The position numbers and the translations under genes were made by a program. The notes under the pieces were generated by a model. That model made no database searches. It had not been told where the DNA came from and worked only from the letters and a program-made list of their open reading frames with translations. Positions 8,004 to 17,150 of a DNA stretch of 64,000 nt are shown here, one piece after another. Every line of letters starts with the position of its first letter. Position 1 is the first letter of the stretch. The stretch is from NCBI GenBank assembly GCA_965262305.1, contig CBDHEY010000002.1:620001-684000 (forward strand), read 5' to 3'. Source of the stretch: CBDHEY01 sp965262305. Its GTDB lineage: Bacteria; Pseudomonadota; Gammaproteobacteria; Pseudomonadales; Cellvibrionaceae.

Positions 8004-8192
8004 ATGTACGAAGATAATGGTGATTTAGATTTTAGTTTACATTCTGACGGTTACGATGAATTAGAGCTTGAGATGTCGGGATCACTTGATATTGACTATA
8101 TAGAAACTCAGTGTCTTTCTACCGAAATCGAAGATTTACAATCGAGAGTTTTGAACAGAAAAGATTCCGACTATTTGGATAGAGAGAATTAA
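8004..8192 (+). CDS. Small acidic hypothetical protein
   Basis: 62 residues from the ATG at 8004, which has TTGGAG six bases upstream; the TTG at 7992 overlaps that site and is unlikely to be the start. Strongly acidic, with many Asp, Glu and Ser and few aromatic residues apart from Tyr. No membrane helix or known motif. The next gene, an HPF/RaiA-like protein, starts 80 bases downstream on the same strand, so the two may be cotranscribed and the acidic protein may relate to ribosome hibernation or stress. That link is inference. Confidence 0.5.
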   Translation: MYEDNGDLDFSLHSDGYDELELEMSGSLDIDYIETQCLSTEIEDLQSRVLNRKDSDYLDREN

Positions 8193-8272
8193 CTTAATTC
8201 TACTCATGCGTTATATCTACGGAAAAATAGACGGATGTTTTTGTATTTTATTTTTGGAAGGTTAATAACTTT

Positions 8273-8602
8273 ATGATTATTAAATTATATTCTCGAGGTA
8301 TTTCGCCCTCAGGAGATTTGAACAAATACGCCGAAGCAAAAATTAGGTTGGCCCTAGGTTTATTTGAAACGAGAATTAGACGAGCTGAAATTTTTCTTAC
8401 TGACGTAAATGGCCCGAAAGGCGGGGAGGATAAATTATGCAAGATAAAAGTAAAAGTAGATGGATTATCCGATATTCTAATTCATGAAAAGTCTTCGGAT
8501 ATCTATGATTCAATTAACATATGTACCCATCGATTGAAGCGAGTCACTTTGAGGAACTTAGATAGAATACAGAATAAAAGTAGGAGGACCGTTGAATTAT
8601 AA
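8273..8602 (+). CDS. HPF/RaiA-family ribosome-associated protein
   Basis: 109 residues. Features of the S30AE fold are visible: an N-terminal beta strand, a helix (LNKYAEAKIRLALGLFETRI) and strands (RRAEIFLTDVNGPKGGEDKLCKIKVKV), then a helix rich in Arg/Lys (YDSINICTHRLKRVTLRNLDRIQ). Members bind the 30S decoding region and stabilise idle ribosomes. The protein has no long C-terminal extension, so it is of the short type. The helix and loop in the DVNGPKGG stretch are characteristic of the HPF-related subgroup found beside transporter or stress genes rather than the rpoN-linked hpf. A terminator follows at once. Confidence 0.75.
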   Translation: MIIKLYSRGISPSGDLNKYAEAKIRLALGLFETRIRRAEIFLTDVNGPKGGEDKLCKIKVKVDGLSDILIHEKSSDIYDSINICTHRLKRVTLRNLDRIQNKSRRTVEL

Positions 8603-8624
8603 ATTAACTACATTCAAGCATTAG

Positions 8625-8666
8625 AAAAGGCACACTGTTTTTGAAGAAGTAGGGTGCCTTTTTTTA
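8625..8666. terminator. Bidirectional rho-independent terminator
   Basis: AAAAGGCAC (8625-8633) pairs perfectly with GTGCCTTTT (8654-8662), with a T-run on the plus strand and a T4 run on the minus strand. It separates the HPF-like gene from the convergent SulP gene. Confidence 0.85.
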
Positions 8667-8727
8667 TGTTTAAAATGTTTAAGGTTGAATAGTGATTATT
8701 TAACATCATCATTGAGTGAGGCAGACG

Positions 8728-10395
8728 TCAAGAGGCCTTGGGATTATCTTCTACAGCTTTTCTCAATCCTTCAACCCGGGTTTTGCAAAGGCTTGTTCCG
8801 GGAATAAGCTGGAAAACACCTAGACGTTCTAACGTGGTCTTGGCTTGGGAACGAGGTTCAACGATAAATACCTTGAGGTTGGCATCTACTGCATCTTTAA
8901 TTGTATTTTCTATTGCAAGTGAAATAGTTGTATCAATCAAGGGTACATGACTTAAATCGACAACAATTGATTTGTAGCGTTCGATATTAGTGTGTTCTCT
9001 AGCAATAGCTTTTGATACACCAAAAACCATTGGTCCGCTTAAGTAAAGCAATAGTACTTTTCCTTCAGCACTTTCCAAAATGGTTTTTTCTTCTTCAGAA
9101 AGCGTAACATCATCAGAGTCGCTAATTGCTTTTACGTTTTCTTTTTGTAGTTGACTAAGTCGCTCAATTGTTAAAATATTAGCGATGAAAACGCCCAGAC
9201 CAACTGCGACGATTAAATCAAAAAATACGGTTAATAACATCACACCGTACATTATGAGAAGGGCATGGGTGGAAGCTCTATGTGCTCTCTTTATAAAACT
9301 CCAATCTAAAATATCGATTCCGACTTTAAGTGCTATTCCTGCAAGCACAGCCATCGGAATATGTTGGGTTAGCGAAGACGCACCAAAGATCACCACTAGT
9401 AAAACCGATGCTCTTATCAGGCCAGATAAGGGTGATGATCCTCCTGCTTGGATGTTTACAACAGTACCCATTGTAGCTCCTGCTCCTGGAAGGCCGCCGA
9501 AAAGCCCTGAAACAAAGTTACCAATGCCTTGACCTATTAATTCTCGATTAGAGTCGTGTTCTTTTCTTGTCAAACTGTCTGCGATAACAGCCGTCAATAA
9601 AGAATCTATACAACCGAGTGTCCCCAACACCATGCCATCTAGAACCATGGATATTAACTGTTCTTCAGAAAATGTTGGGAAGTAGATCTCAGGTATCCCG
9701 AAAGGAATTTCACCAATTCTTCTGATATCGTCAGTATCAAAGAATAATAGAGATAAGATTGTCCCTAAAACGAGTACAACTAATTGCGGGGGAATTTTCT
9801 TGATTCGGCTATTAGATAGAAAAAATAGTGTTAATAGCGTGAGTATGCCTATCAAAGCTTCTTGTGGTTTAGCATTTTCAATAAGGCTAGTAAGTTGATT
9901 AAATGTTCCAGAAACACCACCGGGCGGCGTTGCCTGCCCTAAAAATGGAGCGATTTGGAGCAAAATTAAAATTACTCCGATTCCGGACATAAATCCGGAT
10001 ATCACGCTGTAAGGCATTAGGGTGATATATTTGCCGAGTTTGAGTACCCCTAGAAAAATTTGGAAGACGCCAGCTAGCATCACTACGGTAAATGCCATTG
10101 CTAACCCATTTTCTGGGTTTTCTGCCATCATGGTTGTAAGTACCGCCGTCATTACAACCGTCATAGGACCTGTTGGTTCAGAGATCAGTGTGCGAGAGCC
10201 GCCAAATAGTGCTGCAAAAAATCCGACTAAAACCGCACCGTATAAACCTGCTACTGGTCCTGCGCCAGATGCAACACCAAAGGCGAGCGCCATAGGTAAT
10301 GAGACTACGGATGCTGTTACACCGCCAAAAATGTCACCCTTAATATTCTTATTATTAAAAGTGTTAAATACATTCAAACTAAATTTAGAGTTCAA
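8728..10395 (-). CDS. SulP-family anion transporter, BicA-like (probable Na+/bicarbonate symporter)
   Basis: 555 residues: some 12-14 membrane segments (about 20-415) and a cytoplasmic C-terminal STAS domain (about 440-540). The membrane part matches cyanobacterial BicA segment by segment from memory: KGDIFGGVTASVVSLPMALAFG, LYGAVLVGFFAALFGG, LISEPTGPMTVVMTAV, GLFGGLPGAGATMGTVVNIQ and the DWSFIKRAH loop. BicA moves bicarbonate with sodium. SulP proteins as a group also move sulfate and other anions, so the substrate is not certain. It stands alone on the minus strand and no carbonic anhydrase is nearby. The start ATG at 10395 lies upstream of the first helix. Confidence 0.85.
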   Translation of the reverse strand: MNSKFSLNVFNTFNNKNIKGDIFGGVTASVVSLPMALAFGVASGAGPVAGLYGAVLVGFFAALFGGSRTLISEPTGPMTVVMTAVLTTMMAENPENGLAMAFTVVMLAGVFQIFLGVLKLGKYITLMPYSVISGFMSGIGVILILLQIAPFLGQATPPGGVSGTFNQLTSLIENAKPQEALIGILTLLTLFFLSNSRIKKIPPQLVVLVLGTILSLLFFDTDDIRRIGEIPFGIPEIYFPTFSEEQLISMVLDGMVLGTLGCIDSLLTAVIADSLTRKEHDSNRELIGQGIGNFVSGLFGGLPGAGATMGTVVNIQAGGSSPLSGLIRASVLLVVIFGASSLTQHIPMAVLAGIALKVGIDILDWSFIKRAHRASTHALLIMYGVMLLTVFFDLIVAVGLGVFIANILTIERLSQLQKENVKAISDSDDVTLSEEEKTILESAEGKVLLLYLSGPMVFGVSKAIAREHTNIERYKSIVVDLSHVPLIDTTISLAIENTIKDAVDANLKVFIVEPRSQAKTTLERLGVFQLIPGTSLCKTRVEGLRKAVEDNPKAS

Positions 10396-10513
10396 TGTGA
10401 TGCTTCTTAAATATTGGGAGGATAATTCTATAAAAGATAATGAAGTATATTAATTCATTATTTCGCGGGAAAACAGACTTGTTTCCTTTGGGTGTATCTT
10501 AGGTATCTATAAA

Positions 10514-10536
10514 TAGGGTTAAATCTTTCAACCCTA
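10514..10536 (-). terminator. Hairpin at the end of purK
   Basis: TAGGGTT (10514-10520) and AACCCTA (10530-10536) form a perfect 7-bp stem with a 9-base loop. The stem includes the purK stop codon. The minus-strand tail is ATTTATAG, a weak T-run. Confidence 0.5.
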
Positions 10537-11637
10537 ATTTCCATAAAGTTGCTTAACAAGTTGCTCTTGTAAATTTTTTATATTTGAATCGTCTGTGTTA
10601 AGAAAATTAACATGTCCCATTTTTCTTTTAGGCTTTACACTTTTATTATACCAGTAGACTTTGCAGACATTGTCGTTCCAGCTTTTATTGATGGAATCTA
10701 CTCCCAATAAATTAACCATTCCTACAGGGTTTTCAATCTGAATATCTCCAAGGCTCATTCCTGTTATTGCACGAATATGGTTCTCAAATTGAGACGATTC
10801 GCATCCATCCATTGTCCAATGGCCGCTATTGTGTACTCGAGGTGCTATTTCGTTAACGAGTATTTGCTTCTGTGTCACAAATAATTCTAGGGTCAGTACT
10901 CCAACATAATTCGATGCTTCAAATATTTTTTTTATGTAATCACGAGCACAGTCTGTGATCATTTTTAAGTGATTCTCTTCATTAAGTAAACTTGAATGAA
11001 TTAAAATACCATCTCGATGGTAGTTCTTTGTTGGTGCATAATACTTAATTTCACCTTTTTCGGATCTGACTCCTATTAAAGATGCTTCACATATGAACTC
11101 TACAGACTCTTCAACTACTAATGGAAATATTTCATTTGGGAAAGATAGAGAGTTTAAATCTTGCAATCCAGATACTTTCCATTGACTTTTACCGTCATAG
11201 CCAAGATAGGGGTGCTTTATAAAAACGGTTCTTTTTGACGATTCGACAATGGTATTTAATTCTTCTCTATTGTTTGCTACAGAGTAATTGGCAATTGGTA
11301 TATCGAGCGAGTCTAGAAAAGTTTTTTCTTTAATTCTATTTTGAGTAAATGCTATCGCTTGAGTACTAGGGTGAACCGGGCAAAGTTTTTCTAATTCAGT
11401 CAATAGAGAAATATCAACTTGCTCTCTTTCAACGGTAACCACATCTGGATAACCAAGCTGCTTGAAGATGGTTTCAGCACCAATATTTTCTTCTTTTCGT
11501 ACAACGTCTCCGAGCCCATTGATACAGCGGATATCTTCATCAACGTTGGCTAAGAATGTAAATGTATGTCCAATTTGAATGCCGGCTTCCGCTAGCATTT
11601 TAGCGAGCTGACCAGCACCAATAATTGCAATTTTCAT
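10534..11637 (-). CDS. purK: N5-carboxyaminoimidazole ribonucleotide synthase
   Basis: 367 residues, usual for PurK. It is an ATP-grasp enzyme that makes N5-CAIR from AIR, bicarbonate and ATP in purine synthesis. The N-terminal Rossmann-like start is IAIIGAGQLAKMLAEAG. In the ATP-grasp domain are FIKHPYLGYDGKSQWKV (nucleotide-binding loop) and the C-terminal LELFVTQKQILVNEIAPRVHNSGHWT segment with the metal-binding Glu/Asn and the His-Asn-Ser-Gly-His. The ATG overlaps the purE stop (TAATG), so the pair is translationally coupled. Confidence 0.96.
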   Translation of the reverse strand: MKIAIIGAGQLAKMLAEAGIQIGHTFTFLANVDEDIRCINGLGDVVRKEENIGAETIFKQLGYPDVVTVEREQVDISLLTELEKLCPVHPSTQAIAFTQNRIKEKTFLDSLDIPIANYSVANNREELNTIVESSKRTVFIKHPYLGYDGKSQWKVSGLQDLNSLSFPNEIFPLVVEESVEFICEASLIGVRSEKGEIKYYAPTKNYHRDGILIHSSLLNEENHLKMITDCARDYIKKIFEASNYVGVLTLELFVTQKQILVNEIAPRVHNSGHWTMDGCESSQFENHIRAITGMSLGDIQIENPVGMVNLLGVDSINKSWNDNVCKVYWYNKSVKPKRKMGHVNFLNTDDSNIKNLQEQLVKQLYGN

Positions 11638-12119
11638 TACTCAACCTCAAGACCTATTGATTCGCTTCTAGCTGAGCGCCATTGTTTAAAACTTTGAAAT
11701 AAATTGGCATCTGATGTCGATAATATTTGAACGGCGTAGATACCTGCATTGTAAGCGCCCATTTCACCTACGCCTTGGGTTGCCACCGCAATTCCTCGGG
11801 GCATTTGTGCTATAGAGAGTAAACTGTCTAGGCCGTCCATAAACTTTGATTTAACGGGAACTCCTATCACCGGCAAATGACTCATTGATGCAATCATGCC
11901 TGGGAGGTGAGCTGCACCACCGGCACCAGCAATAATGATTTTACAACCATTGTCTTCGGCCGTTTTTGCGAAGTTATAAAGTCTATCAGGTGTTCTGTGC
12001 GCGGATACAACCTGCGAGGAATGTTCTACGTTAAATTCTTGTAGCACTTCACTTGCTTTCTTCATGGTTGGCCAGTCGCTTTTAGAGCCCATGACAATCA
12101 TTACTCTACTAAAATCCAT
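11637..12119 (-). CDS. purE: N5-carboxyaminoimidazole ribonucleotide mutase
   Basis: 160 residues from the ATG at 12119, which is preceded by AGGAGA; the frame runs to 12146 but that start has no ribosome site and adds a non-conserved tail. PurE converts N5-CAIR to CAIR. Visible signatures: MGSKSDWPTMKKA at the start (substrate phosphate loop), SAHRTPDRL with the catalytic His, AGAGGAAHLPGMIAS, and GVPV. First gene of the purE-purK pair. Confidence 0.96.
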   Translation of the reverse strand: MDFSRVMIVMGSKSDWPTMKKASEVLQEFNVEHSSQVVSAHRTPDRLYNFAKTAEDNGCKIIIAGAGGAAHLPGMIASMSHLPVIGVPVKSKFMDGLDSLLSIAQMPRGIAVATQGVGEMGAYNAGIYAVQILSTSDANLFQSFKQWRSARSESIGLEVE

Positions 12120-12512
12120 AAATTCTCCTAAATTAGCAATTAGCATAATTTCAAAACTAATAAGTCATTAAAAACAGAATAATTCTCTAGAACTGTTGAG
12201 ATAAAAAGAATGTTGGTTTTTCAAAGGACTTAGGTATTATTAATTAGTTTAGTATGCAAGTTAGGCTGATAGTAACAAATTCTAGACTGAGTTGGTCTAG
12301 TTTGCCTTCTAAAACTGGGTTTTTAAAGCCACCTTAGAATTGATTATATTCCAGAATTTCTGCATAAGTTAAAGTTTGCAAAACAGCCGGTTTTAGTAGC
12401 TATATGTTCGAAGCAGGCAACAGCGTGTTAAAACTCGCTCATAGGATTCAAACATATAAGGTTTCCCTCTATGAGCTCAATTCTAATGTTTGGAATCTTA
12501 TTTATAGAGGAA
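12120..12512. other. Region upstream of purE
   Basis: About 390 bases with no ORF. It contains an 8-bp inverted repeat GCTCATAG (12437-12444) / CTATGAGC (12469-12476) with an outer, imperfect repeat GATTCAAACA / TGTTTGGAATC. It must hold the purE promoter. I did not find a PurR box or purine riboswitch. The tRNA gene on the same strand begins just beyond. Confidence 0.4.
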
Positions 12513-12589
12513 TGGTGGGCCTTCACAGACTTGAACTGTGGACCGCTCGATTATGAGTCGAGTGCTCTAACCAACTGAGCTAAAGGCCC
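12513..12589 (-). tRNA. tRNA with CAT anticodon, probably tRNA-Ile2 (lysidine type)
   Basis: Read on the minus strand it folds as a full cloverleaf: acceptor stem GGGCCTT with AAGGCCC, D-arm TAGCTCAGTTGGTTAGAGC, anticodon stem CTCGA with TCGAG around ACTCATAA, T-arm with GTTCAAGTC and encoded CCA (12513-12515). The acceptor has C4-G69 and C5-G68, which are known recognition features for lysidine synthetase TilS on tRNA-Ile2 and differ from elongator tRNA-Met. The minor Ile AUA identity is therefore favoured, but tRNA-Met cannot be excluded by eye. It lies downstream of rpoD on the same strand. Confidence 0.85.
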
Positions 12590-12681
12590 CCTAAATATAG
12601 CCAAGTATTCTCGGCTAACTTTCTAAGCACTACAATAGTTTAATGCCATAAAAACTCGGTCCATTATAGTGCTCTACTTTT

Positions 12682-12716
12682 GCAAACTCTAGTTGGAATT
12701 TACCGCTAGAGTTTGC
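12682..12716 (-). terminator. Hairpin terminator after rpoD
   Basis: GCAAACTCTAG (12682-12692) and CTAGAGTTTGC (12706-12716) form a perfect 11-bp stem eight bases after the rpoD stop, with an AAAAG tail on the plus strand side, giving a weak T-run on the minus strand. Confidence 0.65.
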
Positions 12717-12723
12717 GAATAAA

Positions 12724-14598
12724 TTAAAGTGGAGAGTTGTTGCTATCACTCTCGTCCAAGAAACCTCTTAAGTGGTCTGAACGAGATGGATGACGGAGTT
12801 TACGCAGCGCTTTAGCTTCGATTTGACGAATACGTTCACGAGTTACGTCAAATTGTTTGCCTACTTCTTCCAAAGTATGATCCGTGTTCATTTCGATACC
12901 AAATCGCATTCTCAGAACCTTTGCTTCTCTTGCGGTTAATCCTGAAAGTACAGACTTTGTGGCTTCTTTTAAGCCCAATGTTGTCGCTGATTCCACTGGA
13001 GAAGTAATTGCCGTATCTTCGATAAAATCACCTAGATGTGAATCTTCGTCGTCACCAATGGGTGTTTCCATGGATATTGGCTCTTTAGCAATTTTAAGCA
13101 CTTTACGCACTTTATCTTCCGGTAAGTCCATTCTTTCGCCGAGTTCTTCTGGAGTAGGTTCTCGTCCCATCTCTTGAAGCATTTGGCGCGAAATACGATT
13201 TAGCTTGTTAATCGTTTCGATCATATGGACTGGAATACGAATTGTTCTCGCTTGGTCGGCAATAGAACGAGTAATTGCTTGTCGAATCCACCAGGTTGCA
13301 TAGGTAGAAAACTTGTAACCGCGTCGATATTCAAATTTGTCCACGGCTTTCATTAAACCGATGTTACCTTCCTGAATAAGATCGAGAAATTGTAAGCCGC
13401 GATTTGTGTATTTTTTGGCGATTGAAATAACAAGTCGCAAGTTGGCTTCTACCATCTCTTTTTTAGCGCGTCTTGCTCTCGCTTCACCAATCGACATGCG
13501 ACGATTAATTTCTTTAATCGTTGGAAGATCTAGACCTGTTTCATCTTCAATTGATTTGAGCTTACGTTGACTGCGTAAGATCTCTAATTCATAAGGCTTA
13601 AGAGAATCAGAGTAGTCACGTTTTTTCTTGACTACTTCTGGAATCCATTCTTCATTGATTTCATTACCAGGAAATTCTTTGATAAACGTTTTCCGTGGCA
13701 TTCCGGCTTTTCGAACACAAAGCCGCATAATATTTTTTTCTTCAAACCGAATACGGTCCAAAACACCACGAACATAGTCATAAATAGGATCAAATTGACG
13801 TGGTGGGAGCTTAAAGTATTTGAACACGTCTCCCATTGCTTGCAGAGCTTCTTCTGCTTGCTTGCTTTCGCGACCATGCTTTTCAAGTGCTTTGGTAACT
13901 TTTACTAATTGATCTCGTAATTCGTCGAAGCGCATTTTCGCTTCTTCTGGATCGATTCCTGAAGTACCTTCTTCGTCTTCACTGACGTCATCGTCATCAT
14001 CGTCGTCATTAGAATCCTTAATGTCGATAACTTCTTCAGTAACAGCTGCAATTTGCTTGGCGGGTTCAACATAATCGGCAGGATCTAACCAGCCACTGAT
14101 TACATCACTTAAGCGGCGCTCTTCGGTTGCGACAAGGTCGTATTCACTAATTACTTTTTCAACTGAGGTTGGCCAGTATGCCAGAGCGTGCATAAGCTCT
14201 CGCAGTCCTTCTTCTATGCGCTTTGCAATAGCAATCTCGCCTTCACGAGTAAGAAGTTCAACGGTACCCATTTCGCGCATATACATTCGAACAGGGTCAG
14301 TTGTACGACCTGCCTCTGTTTCCACTGCGGCGAGTGCTGCCGCTGCTTCCGCTGCAGCTATTTCATCGGTATTATTATTCTCGCCTTCTGCTAAAAGAAG
14401 TTCGTCAGCATCAGGTGCTGTTTCATAGACACGAATGCCCATATCATTGATCATTTGAATAATATCTTCTACCTGATCGGGATCAGAGATATCTTCTGGG
14501 AGATGGTCGTTGACTTCGTCGTATGTGAGGTAGCCTTGCTCCCGGCCACGGTTGATCAAATCTTTAATGCGAGACTGTTGTTGCGCCTGTTCGGTCAT
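12724..14598 (-). CDS. rpoD: RNA polymerase primary sigma factor
   Basis: 624 residues, normal for gammaproteobacterial sigma-70. Region 1.1 lies at the N-terminus (SRIKDLINRGREQGYLTYDEVNDHLP). A variable acidic insert contains a seven-Asp run near residue 200. Regions 2.1-2.4 (about 385-450, with RGYKFSTYATWWIRQAI binding the -10 element), region 3 and region 4.2 with its HTH (VTRERIRQIEAKALRKLRHP) follow. Last gene of the rpsU-yqeY-dnaG-rpoD operon. Directs most vegetative transcription. Confidence 0.98.
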   Translation of the reverse strand: MTEQAQQQSRIKDLINRGREQGYLTYDEVNDHLPEDISDPDQVEDIIQMINDMGIRVYETAPDADELLLAEGENNNTDEIAAAEAAAALAAVETEAGRTTDPVRMYMREMGTVELLTREGEIAIAKRIEEGLRELMHALAYWPTSVEKVISEYDLVATEERRLSDVISGWLDPADYVEPAKQIAAVTEEVIDIKDSNDDDDDDDVSEDEEGTSGIDPEEAKMRFDELRDQLVKVTKALEKHGRESKQAEEALQAMGDVFKYFKLPPRQFDPIYDYVRGVLDRIRFEEKNIMRLCVRKAGMPRKTFIKEFPGNEINEEWIPEVVKKKRDYSDSLKPYELEILRSQRKLKSIEDETGLDLPTIKEINRRMSIGEARARRAKKEMVEANLRLVISIAKKYTNRGLQFLDLIQEGNIGLMKAVDKFEYRRGYKFSTYATWWIRQAITRSIADQARTIRIPVHMIETINKLNRISRQMLQEMGREPTPEELGERMDLPEDKVRKVLKIAKEPISMETPIGDDEDSHLGDFIEDTAITSPVESATTLGLKEATKSVLSGLTAREAKVLRMRFGIEMNTDHTLEEVGKQFDVTRERIRQIEAKALRKLRHPSRSDHLRGFLDESDSNNSPL

Positions 14599-14703
14599 TC
14601 AGCTTCCTGTCGCGGAAAATTATTTGTGGATTTGCAAAAGCGGGCGATTATATCGATTTATTGAGTCACTATCTATAAAATCAATATCTCAGCAATGAAT
14701 TTT

Positions 14704-16599
14704 TTACGTTTTTGTTGGCTTTTTTTGTCGGTACACTTGACTTACTAGTTCCAAATAGCGTTTTTTCTCTTCTGGTGATCTTTCTGAAGTGGGTTTCGCT
14801 TTTAGTTCATCAAGTTCTCGCTGGGATTCTTCCACTTTTTGTCGACGAATAATCGATGACAAAGCCTGTACCAGTTCATTTTTTGGGTCGTAACTTTCAA
14901 TACTTTTAACACTGCCGAAGCATTGATTTGCTACGAGCTCAGCAAGCTTATGTTGTGCTTCAATACCTCTCGAACCCGCCCAGAATCCCATTATATTGTT
15001 GAAATTACTGCTCGGTCGACGCTTTAAATATGTCATTATCTCATTGAGTCGCTCAAGCTCTTCATCTCCTTCTATTTTTATTTCTTGTTCAAGAACAAGC
15101 TCTTGAAGAAGTTGGGGGTTTTCAACCAGTAAAATGGTGGCGGTTCTGACAGGGTTTAATGTTATAGATGAAGGTCTATTAAATTGCGAGGAGGTTGGTT
15201 TTGGGGACAGATCTTCAAGCTCTGGTGGAATATCCTCAAATTCGCCAAGATAGGGCGTTACTTCTTGAGGTTCGTATTCCTCAACTATTGTTTCCGGCAA
15301 GTTCTCCGCTTGGATATCTTCCAATTGCTCTTTACTTAGTCCTGTTCGTCTAGCGAGGCTTTCGAGCATTAATTCGTGGAATATTCCATGAGGAATCTCT
15401 TGAATCAGTGGAGCTGCCATTTTGCTGAATCTCGCTCTGCCATCCATAGTTTTTACATCTATATTTTCGGCGGCAACTTCAAATAAAAAGTCTTCGAGTG
15501 GTGTGGCATTTTCAAGCAGGTTACCAAATCTCTCTGCACCAATACTGCGGACTAGTGAGTCGGGGTCTTGGCCTTCCGGTAGGAAGAGGAATTTGATTTG
15601 CCTCCCGTCGGTCATTGATGAGAGAGCGTTAGTTAGTGCGCGTTTCGCCGCTTTTCGACCGGCGTTATCACCATCAAAGCAGAATATAACCTGTTCTACA
15701 TAGCGAAAAGCGAGGGATAAGTGGTCTTTGCCGCATGCGGTACCCAGCGTAGCGACAGCGTTAGTGATACCAAATTGAGCAAGGGCTATAACATCCATAT
15801 AGCCCTCTACGACAAGAAGACTTTCTAGTGTTCTATTTTTTTGTCGTGCTTCATAAAGGCCATAAAGCTCCTTACTTTTGTGAAATACATCCGTTTCGGG
15901 TGAATTTAAATACTTGGGCTTGTCTTCTCCTAGAACGCGTCCCCCGAATGCGATTACTCGGCCACGAACGTCGTGAATTGGGAACATGATGCGATATCGA
16001 AATCGGTCGTATCGTTTTTTTTCTTCTGGCTTGTCGATCACAAGGCCAGATTTAACTAAGTTGGATGCTGTTTCCTCATTTTGTGCAAGTGCGGTTATCA
16101 GGTTGTCCCAACCTTGCGGAGCGAATCCAATTCTAAAATCACGCGCAATAACCCCGGTCAAGCCTCGTGATTTCAAATACCTAACCGGAAATTCTTTGGC
16201 GGGGTGCGACTTCAGCTGTTTTTGATAGTAGTCGCTTGCTGACTTGAGCAAACTATAGAGCGTTTTGGCTTGGTTTGATTGGTTTTCCTTCTTTGCACTA
16301 GTCTCTCGCGGTACTTCAAGACCCATGTGTTGGGCTAGGTTTTCAACCGCATCGACAAAGCCTTGACGCTCGTATTCCATAACAAAGCCAATTGCATTTC
16401 CGTTCGCGCCACAACCAAAGCAGTAATAAAACTGTTTATCTGGACTAACAGTAAAAGAAGGTGTTTTTTCGTCGTGAAAGGGGCAGCAAGCGCTATAGTT
16501 TTTGCCGGTTTTTTTTAATTTAACGCGACGATCAATCACGTCGACAATATCGACTCGATTTAAAAGATCATCTATAAAACTTTGAGGAATTAAGCTCAT
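14704..16599 (-). CDS. dnaG: DNA primase
   Basis: 631 residues. Synthesises RNA primers at the replication fork. N-terminal CHC2 zinc ribbon with Cys39, His42, Cys60 and Cys63; TOPRIM catalytic core (about 255-340) with LLVVEGYMDVIALAQFG and the metal-binding FCFDGDNAGRKAAKRA; C-terminal DnaB-binding helical domain. Full length. Located between yqeY and rpoD in the macromolecular synthesis operon, with about 105 bases before rpoD. Confidence 0.98.
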   Translation of the reverse strand: MSLIPQSFIDDLLNRVDIVDVIDRRVKLKKTGKNYSACCPFHDEKTPSFTVSPDKQFYYCFGCGANGNAIGFVMEYERQGFVDAVENLAQHMGLEVPRETSAKKENQSNQAKTLYSLLKSASDYYQKQLKSHPAKEFPVRYLKSRGLTGVIARDFRIGFAPQGWDNLITALAQNEETASNLVKSGLVIDKPEEKKRYDRFRYRIMFPIHDVRGRVIAFGGRVLGEDKPKYLNSPETDVFHKSKELYGLYEARQKNRTLESLLVVEGYMDVIALAQFGITNAVATLGTACGKDHLSLAFRYVEQVIFCFDGDNAGRKAAKRALTNALSSMTDGRQIKFLFLPEGQDPDSLVRSIGAERFGNLLENATPLEDFLFEVAAENIDVKTMDGRARFSKMAAPLIQEIPHGIFHELMLESLARRTGLSKEQLEDIQAENLPETIVEEYEPQEVTPYLGEFEDIPPELEDLSPKPTSSQFNRPSSITLNPVRTATILLVENPQLLQELVLEQEIKIEGDEELERLNEIMTYLKRRPSSNFNNIMGFWAGSRGIEAQHKLAELVANQCFGSVKSIESYDPKNELVQALSSIIRRQKVEESQRELDELKAKPTSERSPEEKKRYLELVSQVYRQKKPTKT

Positions 16600-16665
16600 T
16601 GAAAGAGTTTACCCGCCTTGGAGTAAATTCTTCAACTTAGCTAAGAGAATAAAAAGTGACAAACT

Positions 16666-17115
16666 TTAGTTGAGTAATGATTTAACCAATTTACTTACTT
16701 CGCCCATGTCTGCACGACCTTGGACTTTTGGTTTAACAATTGCCATGACTTTGCCCATATCAGCCATTGATTGAGCTTGAGATTCTTCTATCGCCGCTTT
16801 CAATAGATCTGTAATTTCTTCATGTGAAAGTGCTTCTGGAAGGAAAGCTTGAATTACACCAATCTCAAAGTGTTCGACTTCGGCGAGGTCATTTCGACCG
16901 GCTTCTTCGTACTGCGCTTTTGAGTCTCGCCTTTGTTTCACTAACTTGTCTAACACGGCGAGCACTCTAGCGTCATCAAGCTCAATGCGCTCGTCCACTT
17001 CAATGCGCTTAAACTCGGACATAACCATTCTAAGAACGCCAAGACGCTCTTTCTCTTTGGCGCGCATAGCGTCTTTTACGGCGCTTGAGACTTGCTGCTT
17101 AAGTTCACTTGCCAT
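16666..17115 (-). CDS. yqeY: GatB/YqeY-domain protein
   Basis: 149 residues, the full length of YqeY proteins. Helical, with the conserved LGVLRMVMSEFKR near the N-terminus, VEHFEIGVIQAFLPEAL in the middle, and the MGKVMAIVKPKVQGRADMGEVSKLVKSLL end. The domain is like the tRNA-binding tail of GatB, so a tRNA-linked role is inferred for the family, but YqeY function is not settled. It sits between rpsU and dnaG, as in Pseudomonas. Confidence 0.93.
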   Translation of the reverse strand: MASELKQQVSSAVKDAMRAKEKERLGVLRMVMSEFKRIEVDERIELDDARVLAVLDKLVKQRRDSKAQYEEAGRNDLAEVEHFEIGVIQAFLPEALSHEEITDLLKAAIEESQAQSMADMGKVMAIVKPKVQGRADMGEVSKLVKSLLN

Positions 17116-17150
17116 GAGTTTCTCGCAGATTTTAACGTAACTATGTTGAA

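Noticed and set aside
13632..14428. Open frames antisense or out of frame within rpoD
   Set aside because: They overlap a highly conserved gene and have no start signals; they are shadows.
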